Notes under the pieces: model-generated
What the model saw: only the letters and a program-made list of their open reading frames with translations
What the model was told of the DNA's origin: nothing
The model's database searches: none
Shown: positions 22,528-30,167 of the stretch, one piece after another
Layout of the letters: each line of letters opens with the position of its first letter
Numbering within the stretch: position 1 is the first letter of the stretch
From: Oscillospiraceae bacterium
GTDB lineage: Bacteria > Bacillota > Clostridia > Oscillospirales > Acutalibacteraceae
DNA length: 41,899 nt
NCBI GenBank assembly: GCA_031290105.1
Contig: JAITOD010000005.1
Span: 1-41,899 of the forward strand
Direction: 5' to 3'
Position numbers and translations under genes: made by a program

Positions 22528-25500
22528 TTATTCTGCCGGAGCGTAGATCTCCTTGAGCCGTTGCAGATGCGCCCACTTCTCGGTGGCGGCTTTCTCGCTC
22601 AGGGCAAACAGCTCGTCTGCCTTTGCGGGGAACGCACGCTGCAATGCAGTGTAGCGCGTCTCGTTTAGGATAAAGTCGCGGTAGCTGGCGGAGGGAGCCT
22701 TGCTGTCCAGCTGGAACGGGTTTTGACCGGCCTGAGCAAGGCGCGGATCAAAGCGGAATGTGTGCCAGTAGCCCGCCTCAACAGCCTTTTTCTCCTCGCT
22801 GATGTTGCCGACCATGCCGCCCTTAATTCCGTGGTTGATGCACGGCGCATACGCTATGATGATTGATGGACCCGGATATGCCTCCGCCTCGCGGAACGCT
22901 TTAAGGCACTGATTGTAGTCCGCGCCCATGGCGACCTGCGCCACATAAACGTAACCGTAGCTCATGGCGATTGCCGCCAGATCTTTCTTCTTTACAACCT
23001 TGCCGGCGGCGGCGAATTTTGCAACCGCGCCCGTCGGCGTCGCCTTGGAAGCCTGCCCGCCCGTGTTGGAATACACCTCGGTGTCGAACACAAGCAGGTT
23101 CACGTCCTCGTTGGAGGCGATTACGTGGTCCAGCCCGCCAAAGCCGATGTCGTATGCCCAACCGTCGCCGCCAAACATCCAGAACGACTTCTTGACCAGA
23201 TAGTCAGCGTCCTTGAGGATTTCCTGCGCGAGGGTGCAGGCGGGGCAGGTGCATCGCTTGTTCTCTTTATCCCAGAGATGCTCATATTCTGTGCCAATGA
23301 AAGCGGACTCCTCCAAATCGGTCCCCCACTTGAGCGCGGCTATATATGCTGTTGCGGCGGCTTGGTTATTTTCGCCGTCGTCGATTGTGTCAAGCCATTT
23401 CTGCGCCGCATCCTTCAGCTCGGTGCAGGTGTAGTCATGCGTAAGCAGTTCTTCCGTTAAACGCGCAAGGCGCAGACGTATTGCCTTGTTGGCAAGGTGC
23501 ATACCGAATCCGTACTCGGCGTTATCTTCAAACAGGCTGTTTGCCCACGCAGGACCTTTGCCCTCGGGCGTGACGGTATATGGAGTGCTGGGTGCGCTGC
23601 CGCCCCAAATTGATGAGCAACCGGTTGCGTTGGCGATATACATCCGCTCGCCGAAAAGCTGTGTGGCAAGTTTTGCGTATGGGGTTTCGCCGCATCCCGC
23701 GCACGCGCCGGAGAACTCGAGCAGCGGCTGCTTGAACTGACTGCCCTTGACGGTGCTCGTCTTGAACTTTTCGCCGACCTCGTTTTTGGCGGGCAATGTG
23801 CGCAGGTAATCGAAGTTGCCCTGCTCGTGACGCTGAGTGTCAATAGGCTGCAGAACGAGCGCTTTCTCGCCCTTTTTGCCGGGGCACACGTGAGCGCAGG
23901 AGCCGCAGCCGGTGCAGTCCAGCGCGGATACGCCAATCGCAAACTCCAGGCCGGGCAGACCAGTCGCGGCGGTCTTTTTCAGCTCTGCGGGAGCATTGGC
24001 GCTCTCGTCGGCGGTCAACGCGAACGGACGGATAACCGCGTGCGGGCAAACATAGGCGCAGAAGTTGCACTGAATGCAGTTCTCTTTATTCCAGCAGGGC
24101 ACGTTGATTGCAATGCCGCGCTTTTCGTGCGCCGCTGAGCCTTGGGGGAAAGTGCCGTCGGCGGTGTCTGCAAAGGTGGAAACCGGCAGCGCATCGCCGT
24201 TTTGCGCATTGGCAGGATTGAGAACGCCAACGACGAATTTTTTTAGCTCTTCGCGCTCTTCGCTCACCTCGGCGGCCGTACTCTCGTCAACCGCATCTGC
24301 CCACGCAGTGGGGACGTCCACGCGAACGGCAGAGTTGAAGCCAGCGTCGATTGCGTCGTGATTCATCTTGACGATTTCCTCGCCCTTTTTGCCAAATGAG
24401 CGCGCCGCTGCTGCTTTCATCAGGTCAATCACCTGCTCGGCGGGTAGAATTTTGGTCAGGTTGAAGAACGCCGCCTGCAGGATGGTGTTGGTGCGGCGAC
24501 CATCGCGCATGATTTTTTCGGCAAGCGCGGTGGCGTTGATTGCATAGAACTGAATGCTGTTTTTGGCTATATATGACTTGACGGACGCCGGCAGATATTG
24601 CTCCAATTCCTCAGGTGTCCACAGGCAGTTGAGCAGGAACACGCCGCCGGGCTTGAGGTCCGCGAGCATGTCATATTTATCGATATATGACGGATTATGG
24701 CACGCAACAAAATCCGCTTTATTGATATAATAAGTGGATTTGATGGGTGTTTTGCCGAAGCGCAGGTGACTGATTGTCACGCCGCCGGTCTTCTTGGAAT
24801 CATATGCAAAGTAGCCCTGAGCGTACATATCGGTGTTGTCGCCAATAATTTTGATGGCGTTCTGGTTTGCGCCCACAGTGCCGTCGCCGCCAAGCCCCCA
24901 GAACTTGCAGGAGAACGTTCCGGCAGGGGTTGTGTCCGGGCTTTCCGTGCGGGGCAGTGACAGATGCGTCACGTCGTCCGTGATGGCAAGGGTGAAGCGC
25001 TTTTTCGGCTCTGCCGCGCTCATGTTGGAGTAAACGGCCACCACATCGGCGGGGTTGGTGTCCTTGCTGCCCAAGCCGTAGCGTCCGCCCAAAATGGGGA
25101 TGTCTTTGTATTGGCTGTCGTGCAGTGCGGCGACGACGTCCAGATAGAGCGGCTCGCCAAGGGAGCCCGGCTCTTTGGTGCGGTCCAGGACAGAGATCGT
25201 CTTGACCGTGGCGGGGATTGCGTCGATCAGGTGCTTGGCGCTGAACGGACGATACAGGCGAACCTTGACCAATCCCACTTTCTGTCCATGCGCGTTGAGG
25301 TAATCAATGGTTTCCTCAATCGTGTCGCAGAAGGAACCCATGGCGATGATGACCTTCTCCGCGTCCGGCGCCCCATAATAGTTAAACAGCTGATAATCCG
25401 TCCCCAACTTTGCGTTGACCTCGCCAAGATAACGCTCGGTTACGCCAACAACGTCTTCGTAGTAGGGGTTGCACGCCTCACGCGCCTGGAAGAAAATATC

Positions 25501-26166
25501 GGGGTTTTGGGCGGAGCCGCGCAGCACGGGATGCTCCGGGTTGAGTGAGCGGCGGCGGAAGTCGTCAATCGCGTCCAGATCCACCATGGATTTGAGTTCT
25601 TCATAGTCCCACACGTCGATTTTCTGGATCTCGTGGGAGGTGCGGAAGCCGTCGAAAAAGTGCACAAACGGCACGCGGCTCTTGATTGTTGCAAGGTGAG
25701 CCACTGCGCCCAAGTCCATGACCTCCTGCACATTTTGTGAGCAGAGCATGGCGTAGCCGGTCTGACGGCAGGCGTAGATATCGGAGTGATCGCCGAAGAT
25801 GTTGAGCGCGTGGGTTGCAACGCAGCGTGCGGAAACGTCGATGACGCTGGGCAGCAGCTCGCCCGCAATTTTGTACATGTTGGGAATCATCAGCAACAAG
25901 CCTTGCGACGCGGTGTAGGTTGTGGTGAGAGCTCCGGCGGCCAACGATCCGTGGACTGCTCCCGCCGCGCCGGCTTCGGACTGCATCTCGGTGACCTTGA
26001 CGGTTTCGCCGAAGATGTTTTTCTGACCCTCTGTTGCCATGCGGTCGGTTGCCTCCGCCATGTCTGAGGACGGGGTGATCGGGTAAATTGCGGCGACCTC
26101 GGTGAATGCGTAAGATACGTACGCGGCGGCGTCGTTGCCCTTCATGGTCTTCTTTTTACGTGCCAT
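22528..26166 (-). CDS. nifJ: Pyruvate:ferredoxin (flavodoxin) oxidoreductase
   Basis: Oxidatively decarboxylates pyruvate to acetyl-CoA and CO2 with reduction of ferredoxin, the main entry point of carbon into acetyl-CoA in anaerobes. The 1212-residue single-chain enzyme begins MARKKKTMKGNDAAAYVSYA; AAGGAGG lies 10 bases upstream. Domain I carries the IYPITPSSDMAE substrate motif. Two ferredoxin-type 4Fe-4S motifs are seen at about residues 690-705 (CIQCNFCAYVCPH) and 750-760 (CTGCGSCAHVCPG). The third cluster cysteines include CAGCGETPY (about 822), and the thiamine diphosphate motif GGDGWAYDIGFGGLDH is near 1000. Full length and complete. The frame stays open 41 codons upstream, but the promoter sits there, so the later start is right. 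Confidence 0.97.
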   Translation of the reverse strand: MARKKKTMKGNDAAAYVSYAFTEVAAIYPITPSSDMAEATDRMATEGQKNIFGETVKVTEMQSEAGAAGAVHGSLAAGALTTTYTASQGLLLMIPNMYKIAGELLPSVIDVSARCVATHALNIFGDHSDIYACRQTGYAMLCSQNVQEVMDLGAVAHLATIKSRVPFVHFFDGFRTSHEIQKIDVWDYEELKSMVDLDAIDDFRRRSLNPEHPVLRGSAQNPDIFFQAREACNPYYEDVVGVTERYLGEVNAKLGTDYQLFNYYGAPDAEKVIIAMGSFCDTIEETIDYLNAHGQKVGLVKVRLYRPFSAKHLIDAIPATVKTISVLDRTKEPGSLGEPLYLDVVAALHDSQYKDIPILGGRYGLGSKDTNPADVVAVYSNMSAAEPKKRFTLAITDDVTHLSLPRTESPDTTPAGTFSCKFWGLGGDGTVGANQNAIKIIGDNTDMYAQGYFAYDSKKTGGVTISHLRFGKTPIKSTYYINKADFVACHNPSYIDKYDMLADLKPGGVFLLNCLWTPEELEQYLPASVKSYIAKNSIQFYAINATALAEKIMRDGRRTNTILQAAFFNLTKILPAEQVIDLMKAAAARSFGKKGEEIVKMNHDAIDAGFNSAVRVDVPTAWADAVDESTAAEVSEEREELKKFVVGVLNPANAQNGDALPVSTFADTADGTFPQGSAAHEKRGIAINVPCWNKENCIQCNFCAYVCPHAVIRPFALTADESANAPAELKKTAATGLPGLEFAIGVSALDCTGCGSCAHVCPGKKGEKALVLQPIDTQRHEQGNFDYLRTLPAKNEVGEKFKTSTVKGSQFKQPLLEFSGACAGCGETPYAKLATQLFGERMYIANATGCSSIWGGSAPSTPYTVTPEGKGPAWANSLFEDNAEYGFGMHLANKAIRLRLARLTEELLTHDYTCTELKDAAQKWLDTIDDGENNQAAATAYIAALKWGTDLEESAFIGTEYEHLWDKENKRCTCPACTLAQEILKDADYLVKKSFWMFGGDGWAYDIGFGGLDHVIASNEDVNLLVFDTEVYSNTGGQASKATPTGAVAKFAAAGKVVKKKDLAAIAMSYGYVYVAQVAMGADYNQCLKAFREAEAYPGPSIIIAYAPCINHGIKGGMVGNISEEKKAVEAGYWHTFRFDPRLAQAGQNPFQLDSKAPSASYRDFILNETRYTALQRAFPAKADELFALSEKAATEKWAHLQRLKEIYAPAE

Positions 26167-26220
26167 TGCGATGGTTCCTCCTTGATTTTTATGCTGAATC
26201 GGTTTAGGTATACTTAATGA

Positions 26221-26249
26221 ATTATACCACTTTCGGCGCTTTGTGGCAA
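26221..26249 (-). promoter_or_regulatory. Promoter of nifJ
   Basis: Minus strand TTGCCA (26244-26249), 17 bases, TATAAT (26221-26226). The spacer ends CCGAAAGTGG, matching the shared extended -10 pattern. Confidence 0.8.
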
Positions 26250-26293
26250 GGGTTTTGACGTCTCGCCGTTCAGATATGGCAAGGTGCACAAAA

Positions 26294-26328
26294 TTAGACT
26301 TTAGACTTTAGATTTTAGATGTTAGATT
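26294..26328. repeat. Five tandem 7-base repeats (TTAGANN)
   Basis: TTAGACT, TTAGACT, TTAGATT, TTAGATG and TTAGATT lie end to end. The last three units overlap the 3' end of the DUF1893 gene and supply its final codons and stop. Degenerate relatives occur at 14460-14474, 33410-33436, 36967-36998 and 37044-37068. Confidence 0.7.
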
Positions 26329-26760
26329 TTGCGGGCTTACGCTTGCCGCGTGATTTTGTTGACAAAACACCGCATACGCATCCGCAGCCGCAGCAAGCCC
26401 CGCCGCCTTTGCCTCCATTGGGCACTGCCCTGTGCCGGCACGGTTTTTGAGTATCGGCACCAGCTTGCCGTATTCCGCCGGGACGCCGGATGTCTCCAGA
26501 AAATCCAGCGCGGGTCGGCTCATGATACCGCCCCACACGGCGACCGCGCCGCCATAGACAAGCAGCATTGCCGCCGCCTTGCCTATAACTTTGTCCGCCA
26601 CCGCAGCACCGCGCAGCACCGCCGGGTTTTCCCTCAGCAAGGTGATAATCGGCATAAGCCCCTGCCCCGCGCAGGCAAGCTCTGCCCCGTCGGCAGCTGC
26701 CACCGCGCAGACGCAGTCCCCCGCATGAAGCAAACGCTTTGCGTTTTCTATTGCTGACAT
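26308..26760 (-). CDS. DUF1893 domain protein
   Basis: A 150-residue protein whose first 130 residues match DUF1893: ENAKRLLHAGDCVCAVA near the N-terminus, ADKVIGKAAAMLLVYGGA (about residues 55-72), SRPALDFLETSGVPAEYGKL and the end motif NRAGTGQCPMEAKAAGL. The fold is related to cytidine-deaminase-like proteins, but the biochemical role is unknown. AGGAGGGG precedes the ATG. It follows the ECF S-component gene by 15 bases, and this pairing suggests a role in handling the transported compound. Its last seven codons are made from the tandem TTAGANN repeat, so the natural C-terminus may have been lost or replaced. Confidence 0.85.
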   Translation of the reverse strand: MSAIENAKRLLHAGDCVCAVAAADGAELACAGQGLMPIITLLRENPAVLRGAAVADKVIGKAAAMLLVYGGAVAVWGGIMSRPALDFLETSGVPAEYGKLVPILKNRAGTGQCPMEAKAAGLAAAADAYAVFCQQNHAASVSPQNLTSKI

Positions 26761-26775
26761 ATTTGCCCCTCCTGA

Positions 26776-27351
26776 TTATTTTTTGCGTTTATCCGCCGGC
26801 GGAAGAATCTTGTTTATCAGCATGAAAACCGGCGGAAGCACCGCCAGCTGAATCACAATGCCCCACACGCCGGCAAGCGTCGCCGTCCAGACGCTCGCCG
26901 CCTTTGCCGCGCCCTGAAGACCAATTACGTCTCCGCAAAGAAACAGTACGCCGGCGCTGACAAGCCGTCCTGCAATCTGCGCGAGTATCAGTGCGGGATA
27001 CACAAGCCGGCACTTGCTGCTATTTTGTCCGCGAAGCAGCGCGCGGGAAAAAATCCCGGCAAAAAGACCGTAAGCCGCCAGCTCCGCGCACATGAAGGGC
27101 AGCATTGCCGCGGGCGGCATTCCTGTCAGGAGGAAGCTCAGCAAGGGCGACATTGTTCCAATGGCAAGCCCCCACCAAGGACCTAAATACAGCCCCGCCA
27201 GCAGCACGCCAAAGTGCATGGGCAGGAACATTTTGCCGCCTGCCGGACCAAAGCTGTGAAAAATCTGCGGCATGAGCACTGACACAGCAAGCAGCAGCGC
27301 CGCCGCAGTAAGCGGAAAATAACGTGATTCACGGAAGGATTTTTGTGGCAT
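26776..27351 (-). CDS. ECF transporter S component (substrate unknown)
   Basis: A 191-residue membrane protein with about six hydrophobic helices that would bind a vitamin-like compound and share a general ECF module (EcfA, EcfA', EcfT) encoded elsewhere. MHFGVLLAGLYLGPWWGLAIGTMSPLLSF-like sequence around residues 45-75 and GMPPAAMLPFMCAELAAYG are typical of S components that lack dedicated ATPase genes. The substrate cannot be read from the sequence and no riboswitch is recognisable upstream. AAGGAG precedes the ATG at 27351. Co-transcribed with the DUF1893 gene from the promoter at 27392-27420. Confidence 0.85.
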   Translation of the reverse strand: MPQKSFRESRYFPLTAAALLLAVSVLMPQIFHSFGPAGGKMFLPMHFGVLLAGLYLGPWWGLAIGTMSPLLSFLLTGMPPAAMLPFMCAELAAYGLFAGIFSRALLRGQNSSKCRLVYPALILAQIAGRLVSAGVLFLCGDVIGLQGAAKAASVWTATLAGVWGIVIQLAVLPPVFMLINKILPPADKRKK

Positions 27352-27391
27352 CCGTTTCTCCTTGAATAATTTAATTAACTGTAGCCGTCAT

Positions 27392-27420
27392 AGTATATCA
27401 TTCTGCGGCTCAACAAGCAA
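27392..27420 (-). promoter_or_regulatory. Promoter of the ECF S-component / DUF1893 operon
   Basis: Minus strand TTGCTT (27415-27420), 17 bases, TATACT (27392-27397), about 40 bases before the ATG. Confidence 0.6.
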
Positions 27421-27488
27421 GCGGCGGTGGCGAGCTTGTTATTTTCAGCATAATATATAGTAATTCAAAATGGAAAGGAAGCTTCAAT

Positions 27489-27656
27489 ATGCCGGAAAAC
27501 CGCCCGCCCGCCTGCCCGATTTGGGCACCGCTGTTCCCGCAGTTTTACCCGCAGTGCCGCCCAAAACCGCCGTCGCCGCCGCGCCCACCCGGGCCTCCGT
27601 CCCCGCATCCGCCGGAACCGCCGCGTCCGCCCGGAGGACGGCCGAAACCGTTTTGA
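27489..27656 (+). CDS. Proline-rich 55-residue protein
   Basis: An ATG at 27489 with AAAGGAAG 8 bases upstream opens a 55-codon frame. About half of the residues are proline, in PP pairs spaced by Arg, Gly, Ser or His (KPPSPPRPPGPPSPHPPEPP); two Cys, one Trp and two Tyr/Phe-rich spots lie in the N-terminal third (CPIWAPLFPQFYPQC). No signal peptide or helix is possible. A perfect terminator follows 12 bases after the stop, so a defined short transcript is likely. The -10 region CATAATATA (27449-27457) fits the CATANNNTA pattern of late mother-cell sigma factors, but no matching -35 is seen; a weak sigma-A reading (TTGTTA at 27436) also exists. A spore-coat-type or surface protein is a guess from composition and from the neighbouring spoIIE. 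Confidence 0.6.
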   Translation: MPENRPPACPIWAPLFPQFYPQCRPKPPSPPRPPGPPSPHPPEPPRPPGGRPKPF

Positions 27657-27668
27657 TACTGCGGAATT

Positions 27669-27703
27669 AATGCCTTCTCGTTTTTGAGAAGGCATTTCTT
27701 GTT
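27669..27703 (+). terminator. Strong terminator of the proline-rich gene
   Basis: AATGCCTTCTC and GAGAAGGCATT form a perfect 11-bp stem with loop GTTTTT, followed by TCTTGTT. The stem also lies downstream of spoIIE on the other strand and may serve both. Confidence 0.85.
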
Positions 27704-27768
27704 GCCGTTACAGCCTTTCCTGCGATTGCTCCGACCGATCGTTATACACAAGCGCTGCTGAAATACAC

Positions 27769-29931
27769 TTAGCCCGCCGCGCTTTCCACCTTAAGAACCG
27801 CCGCAGTCGCGTCGTCCTGTTCGTTGGCGGGAACGCCGCGCAGGGCAAGAGAGAGCACGGCTTGCGCAAGCTTCTCCGCGCTCTTTGACCAGCCGTTCAG
27901 CAAATCGCGCAGGGGGCTGTCGTCCTCAAAGACAGCGCCGTCGGAGAACAGCACGCAGATGTCGCCCGCCGCAAGGGAGCGTTTGTGCTCGCCGAAGGCA
28001 ATCTCGCGCAGTATCCCCGCCGGAAGGGAGTCCGACTCCACGCGCTCGGCGGTTCTTTTTGCGGTGAGTATTGATGCCGCCGCGCCCGCTTTATATAGCC
28101 GCAGTTCGCCTGTGTATGGGTCAAACACTGCAGCATCAAGCGTGGCAAGCGATTCCTCCGCAGATTTTGCCATTAGCGCGGCATTCGTCAGACGCAGCGC
28201 GCAGGGAAAGCTCAAGCCTGCCTGCGCCAGCGTGGAGAACAGCGTGCAGGTCAACGCGCTGTCCACCACCGCGCGCCCGCCTGTGCCCATGCCGTCGCTC
28301 AGCAAAAAGACGGTTTCACCGCCGGGGAGCATGAACTGCGCGTAATAATCGCCGCAGAGCCTTGCATCTCCGCGTGCGCGCTGTGCCACGCCAACGTCCA
28401 GTGCGTATGCCGCCTTTTGTGCAAACTCCCACTCGTATTCACCTCCGCGCGCCTTCTCAAGCGATATTTCCCGCAAATCCACTCCTGCTGCCCTCTGCAG
28501 CTTTCTTAAAAATGCCGCGTAATCAAAGTCCGCGCCCGGCAGGCGACCTTCGCCCGGCATTTCAGAAAGAATCAGCCGCAATTCTATGTGCCCCCGGCGG
28601 TCAAGCGTGCAATCCGCCGAGCGGCACGCCAGCCCCGCCCGTATTGCCGTCGCCTTTGCCTGAGCGCTTTGCGCGGGCAGATAACGCCCCGAATTCGAGA
28701 GCGTTTCACCCAAATCGTGCAGAATGTCTTCCATGCCGCCCAGCTGCTCACTGACAGCGTCCCGCAGTGTTCGCGTCCGCACCTGTATTTCCTCCCCGTG
28801 CGCATCGGCGTCCAATGCGTGCTTTGCGCCCAACTCTTCTAACGAGAGCGAAACCCGCTCTACGCACTCACGTACCTGCTTCAGCGCAAGCGAGGTATCG
28901 TCCAAAAGCCGCACAGCTTGTCCGTCCGCCTCCGCAATAGGCATCGGCTGCACCGACCGCTGTGCCTCCGCCAGAACTTTCGGCGGTATGCACAGGAAAA
29001 TCGCCGCACCGACAATGCAGAGCGCAAAAAGGACATACGCATCACCGACAGGATTCAGCAACACCAAAAAACCGCCCGCCGCGCAGAAAACGCCCGCGCT
29101 GAGCAATCTGCCCAAGGGCGAGAGCGCCCCCGCCAGCACGCCGCCCAAACAGAGCATGAGCGCGAGCGTCACGCTCTCGCCCCTCAGCAAAAGCGCGGCG
29201 GAGAATGCCACACCCGCCACGCTCCCGCCCTCTGCTCCCGCAATGAACGCTGCCGACAAAATCAACAGCGCGGCAAGGCTGACCGACGGCGAGAGCCCCA
29301 AAACGCGGAAAGGAGCAAGCGCTGCAATAAATACGGCGGCCGAAAACACCAGCGCAAGGCGTGTGCGGCCTTCTGACCGTGTTCGCTCAAGCCAATCACG
29401 CGCCGGGCTCGGCTGTGTGTTTGGCGTTGCATACAACGCCTCCCGCGGCATAACTTCGCCGAACAGCATACACGCGCCGCCCGCCAGTATGGTTTCGCAC
29501 ACAAGGCGCAGCATTAATGCGGACGTAAAGCCCTCCACCGAAAGTACGGCGGCGCCTGTTGCCAACGCGCTGACTGCCGCCCCTGCCGGGTACAGTATAC
29601 GCGGGATATCCGCGCGGAGAAAGCACTCGGCAATAACACGCAGCATAACCGCCGCCAACACTGCCGCCGCAAAGCGCAGTATCTCAGCCGCGCCAACGGC
29701 GCCCAGCGCGTAACCGGCGCACGCACCCGCCGCCGCCGTGACGCAATACGGGAAAGGAACAGCCGCAGCAAACGCCAGCCCAAAGGGAGAAATCCCCGCA
29801 AAGGAACCGCCATACGCCAGCGCAAACGCCGCTCCGGCAGAGAGCGCGTGCACAGCCGCTTTGCGCAGAATCCGCGCGGGTTGCATTGGTTTTTCGTTTG
29901 CCCGCACCGGCAGGGTGTTTGCTGTTTCCAT
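27769..29931 (-). CDS. spoIIE: Stage II sporulation protein E (PP2C phosphatase)
   Basis: Dephosphorylates SpoIIAA to release sigma-F in the forespore and takes part in polar septation. The 720-residue protein has an N-terminal membrane region with about ten hydrophobic segments (residues 20-320), a helical linker with LDDTSLALKQVRECVERVSL, and a C-terminal PP2C domain: VFLLSDGMGTGGRAVVDS (metal-binding DG near residue 547) and ICVLFSDGAVFED (near 667). It is shorter than the Bacillus protein (827 residues) but complete. The ATG at 29931 follows AAAGAGG by 8 bases. A 0A box lies in the promoter (29992-29998), as expected for a Spo0A-activated gene. Confidence 0.96.
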   Translation of the reverse strand: METANTLPVRANEKPMQPARILRKAAVHALSAGAAFALAYGGSFAGISPFGLAFAAAVPFPYCVTAAAGACAGYALGAVGAAEILRFAAAVLAAVMLRVIAECFLRADIPRILYPAGAAVSALATGAAVLSVEGFTSALMLRLVCETILAGGACMLFGEVMPREALYATPNTQPSPARDWLERTRSEGRTRLALVFSAAVFIAALAPFRVLGLSPSVSLAALLILSAAFIAGAEGGSVAGVAFSAALLLRGESVTLALMLCLGGVLAGALSPLGRLLSAGVFCAAGGFLVLLNPVGDAYVLFALCIVGAAIFLCIPPKVLAEAQRSVQPMPIAEADGQAVRLLDDTSLALKQVRECVERVSLSLEELGAKHALDADAHGEEIQVRTRTLRDAVSEQLGGMEDILHDLGETLSNSGRYLPAQSAQAKATAIRAGLACRSADCTLDRRGHIELRLILSEMPGEGRLPGADFDYAAFLRKLQRAAGVDLREISLEKARGGEYEWEFAQKAAYALDVGVAQRARGDARLCGDYYAQFMLPGGETVFLLSDGMGTGGRAVVDSALTCTLFSTLAQAGLSFPCALRLTNAALMAKSAEESLATLDAAVFDPYTGELRLYKAGAAASILTAKRTAERVESDSLPAGILREIAFGEHKRSLAAGDICVLFSDGAVFEDDSPLRDLLNGWSKSAEKLAQAVLSLALRGVPANEQDDATAAVLKVESAAG

Positions 29932-29964
29932 TCGCGCGCCTCTTTGACAATATTAGGGAATGCA

Positions 29965-29998
29965 ATTATACCGCATTGTGGGCGCAAAGCTTGGCGAA
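29965..29998 (-). promoter_or_regulatory. spoIIE promoter with a 0A box in place of a -35
   Basis: On the minus strand TATAAT lies at 29965-29970, with no -35 hexamer at 17 bases. On the plus strand TGGCGAA at 29992-29998 matches the Spo0A box TGNCGAA exactly, 21 bases beyond the -10, where Spo0A sits at spoIIE and spoIIG promoters. A second partial box (TTGTCAAA on the minus strand, 29943-29950) lies downstream of the start site. Confidence 0.65.
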
Positions 29999-30099
29999 AT
30001 TTTTGGGGATTGCCGATTGCTTGTTAATATAACCGCAAGAATGTTTTTATCACAGGCTGCCGCCGCCTGATATTTACATAAAAGTGAAAAAGCTCTATC

Positions 30100-30128
30100 T
30101 TGCGCATTCGGACGAAATGTGCTATACT
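30100..30128 (+). promoter_or_regulatory. Promoter of the Lgt-like gene
   Basis: TTGCGC (30100-30105), 17 bases, TATACT (30123-30128). Transcription should begin near 30135, so ATGs at 30084 and 30117 cannot be the start of the protein made from it. Confidence 0.7.
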
Positions 30129-30167
30129 GTCTTTATTCTGCTTATTATAGGTAAGGGGGGAAGCAAC

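Noticed and set aside
26167..26289. 41-codon N-terminal extension of nifJ
   Set aside because: It contains the nifJ promoter at 26221-26249 and is absent from the family; the strong ribosome binding site is at 26166.
27352..27470. Riboswitch upstream of the ECF S-component
   Set aside because: No TPP, THF, preQ1, FMN or cobalamin core motif is recognisable; the leader after the promoter is only about 40 bases.
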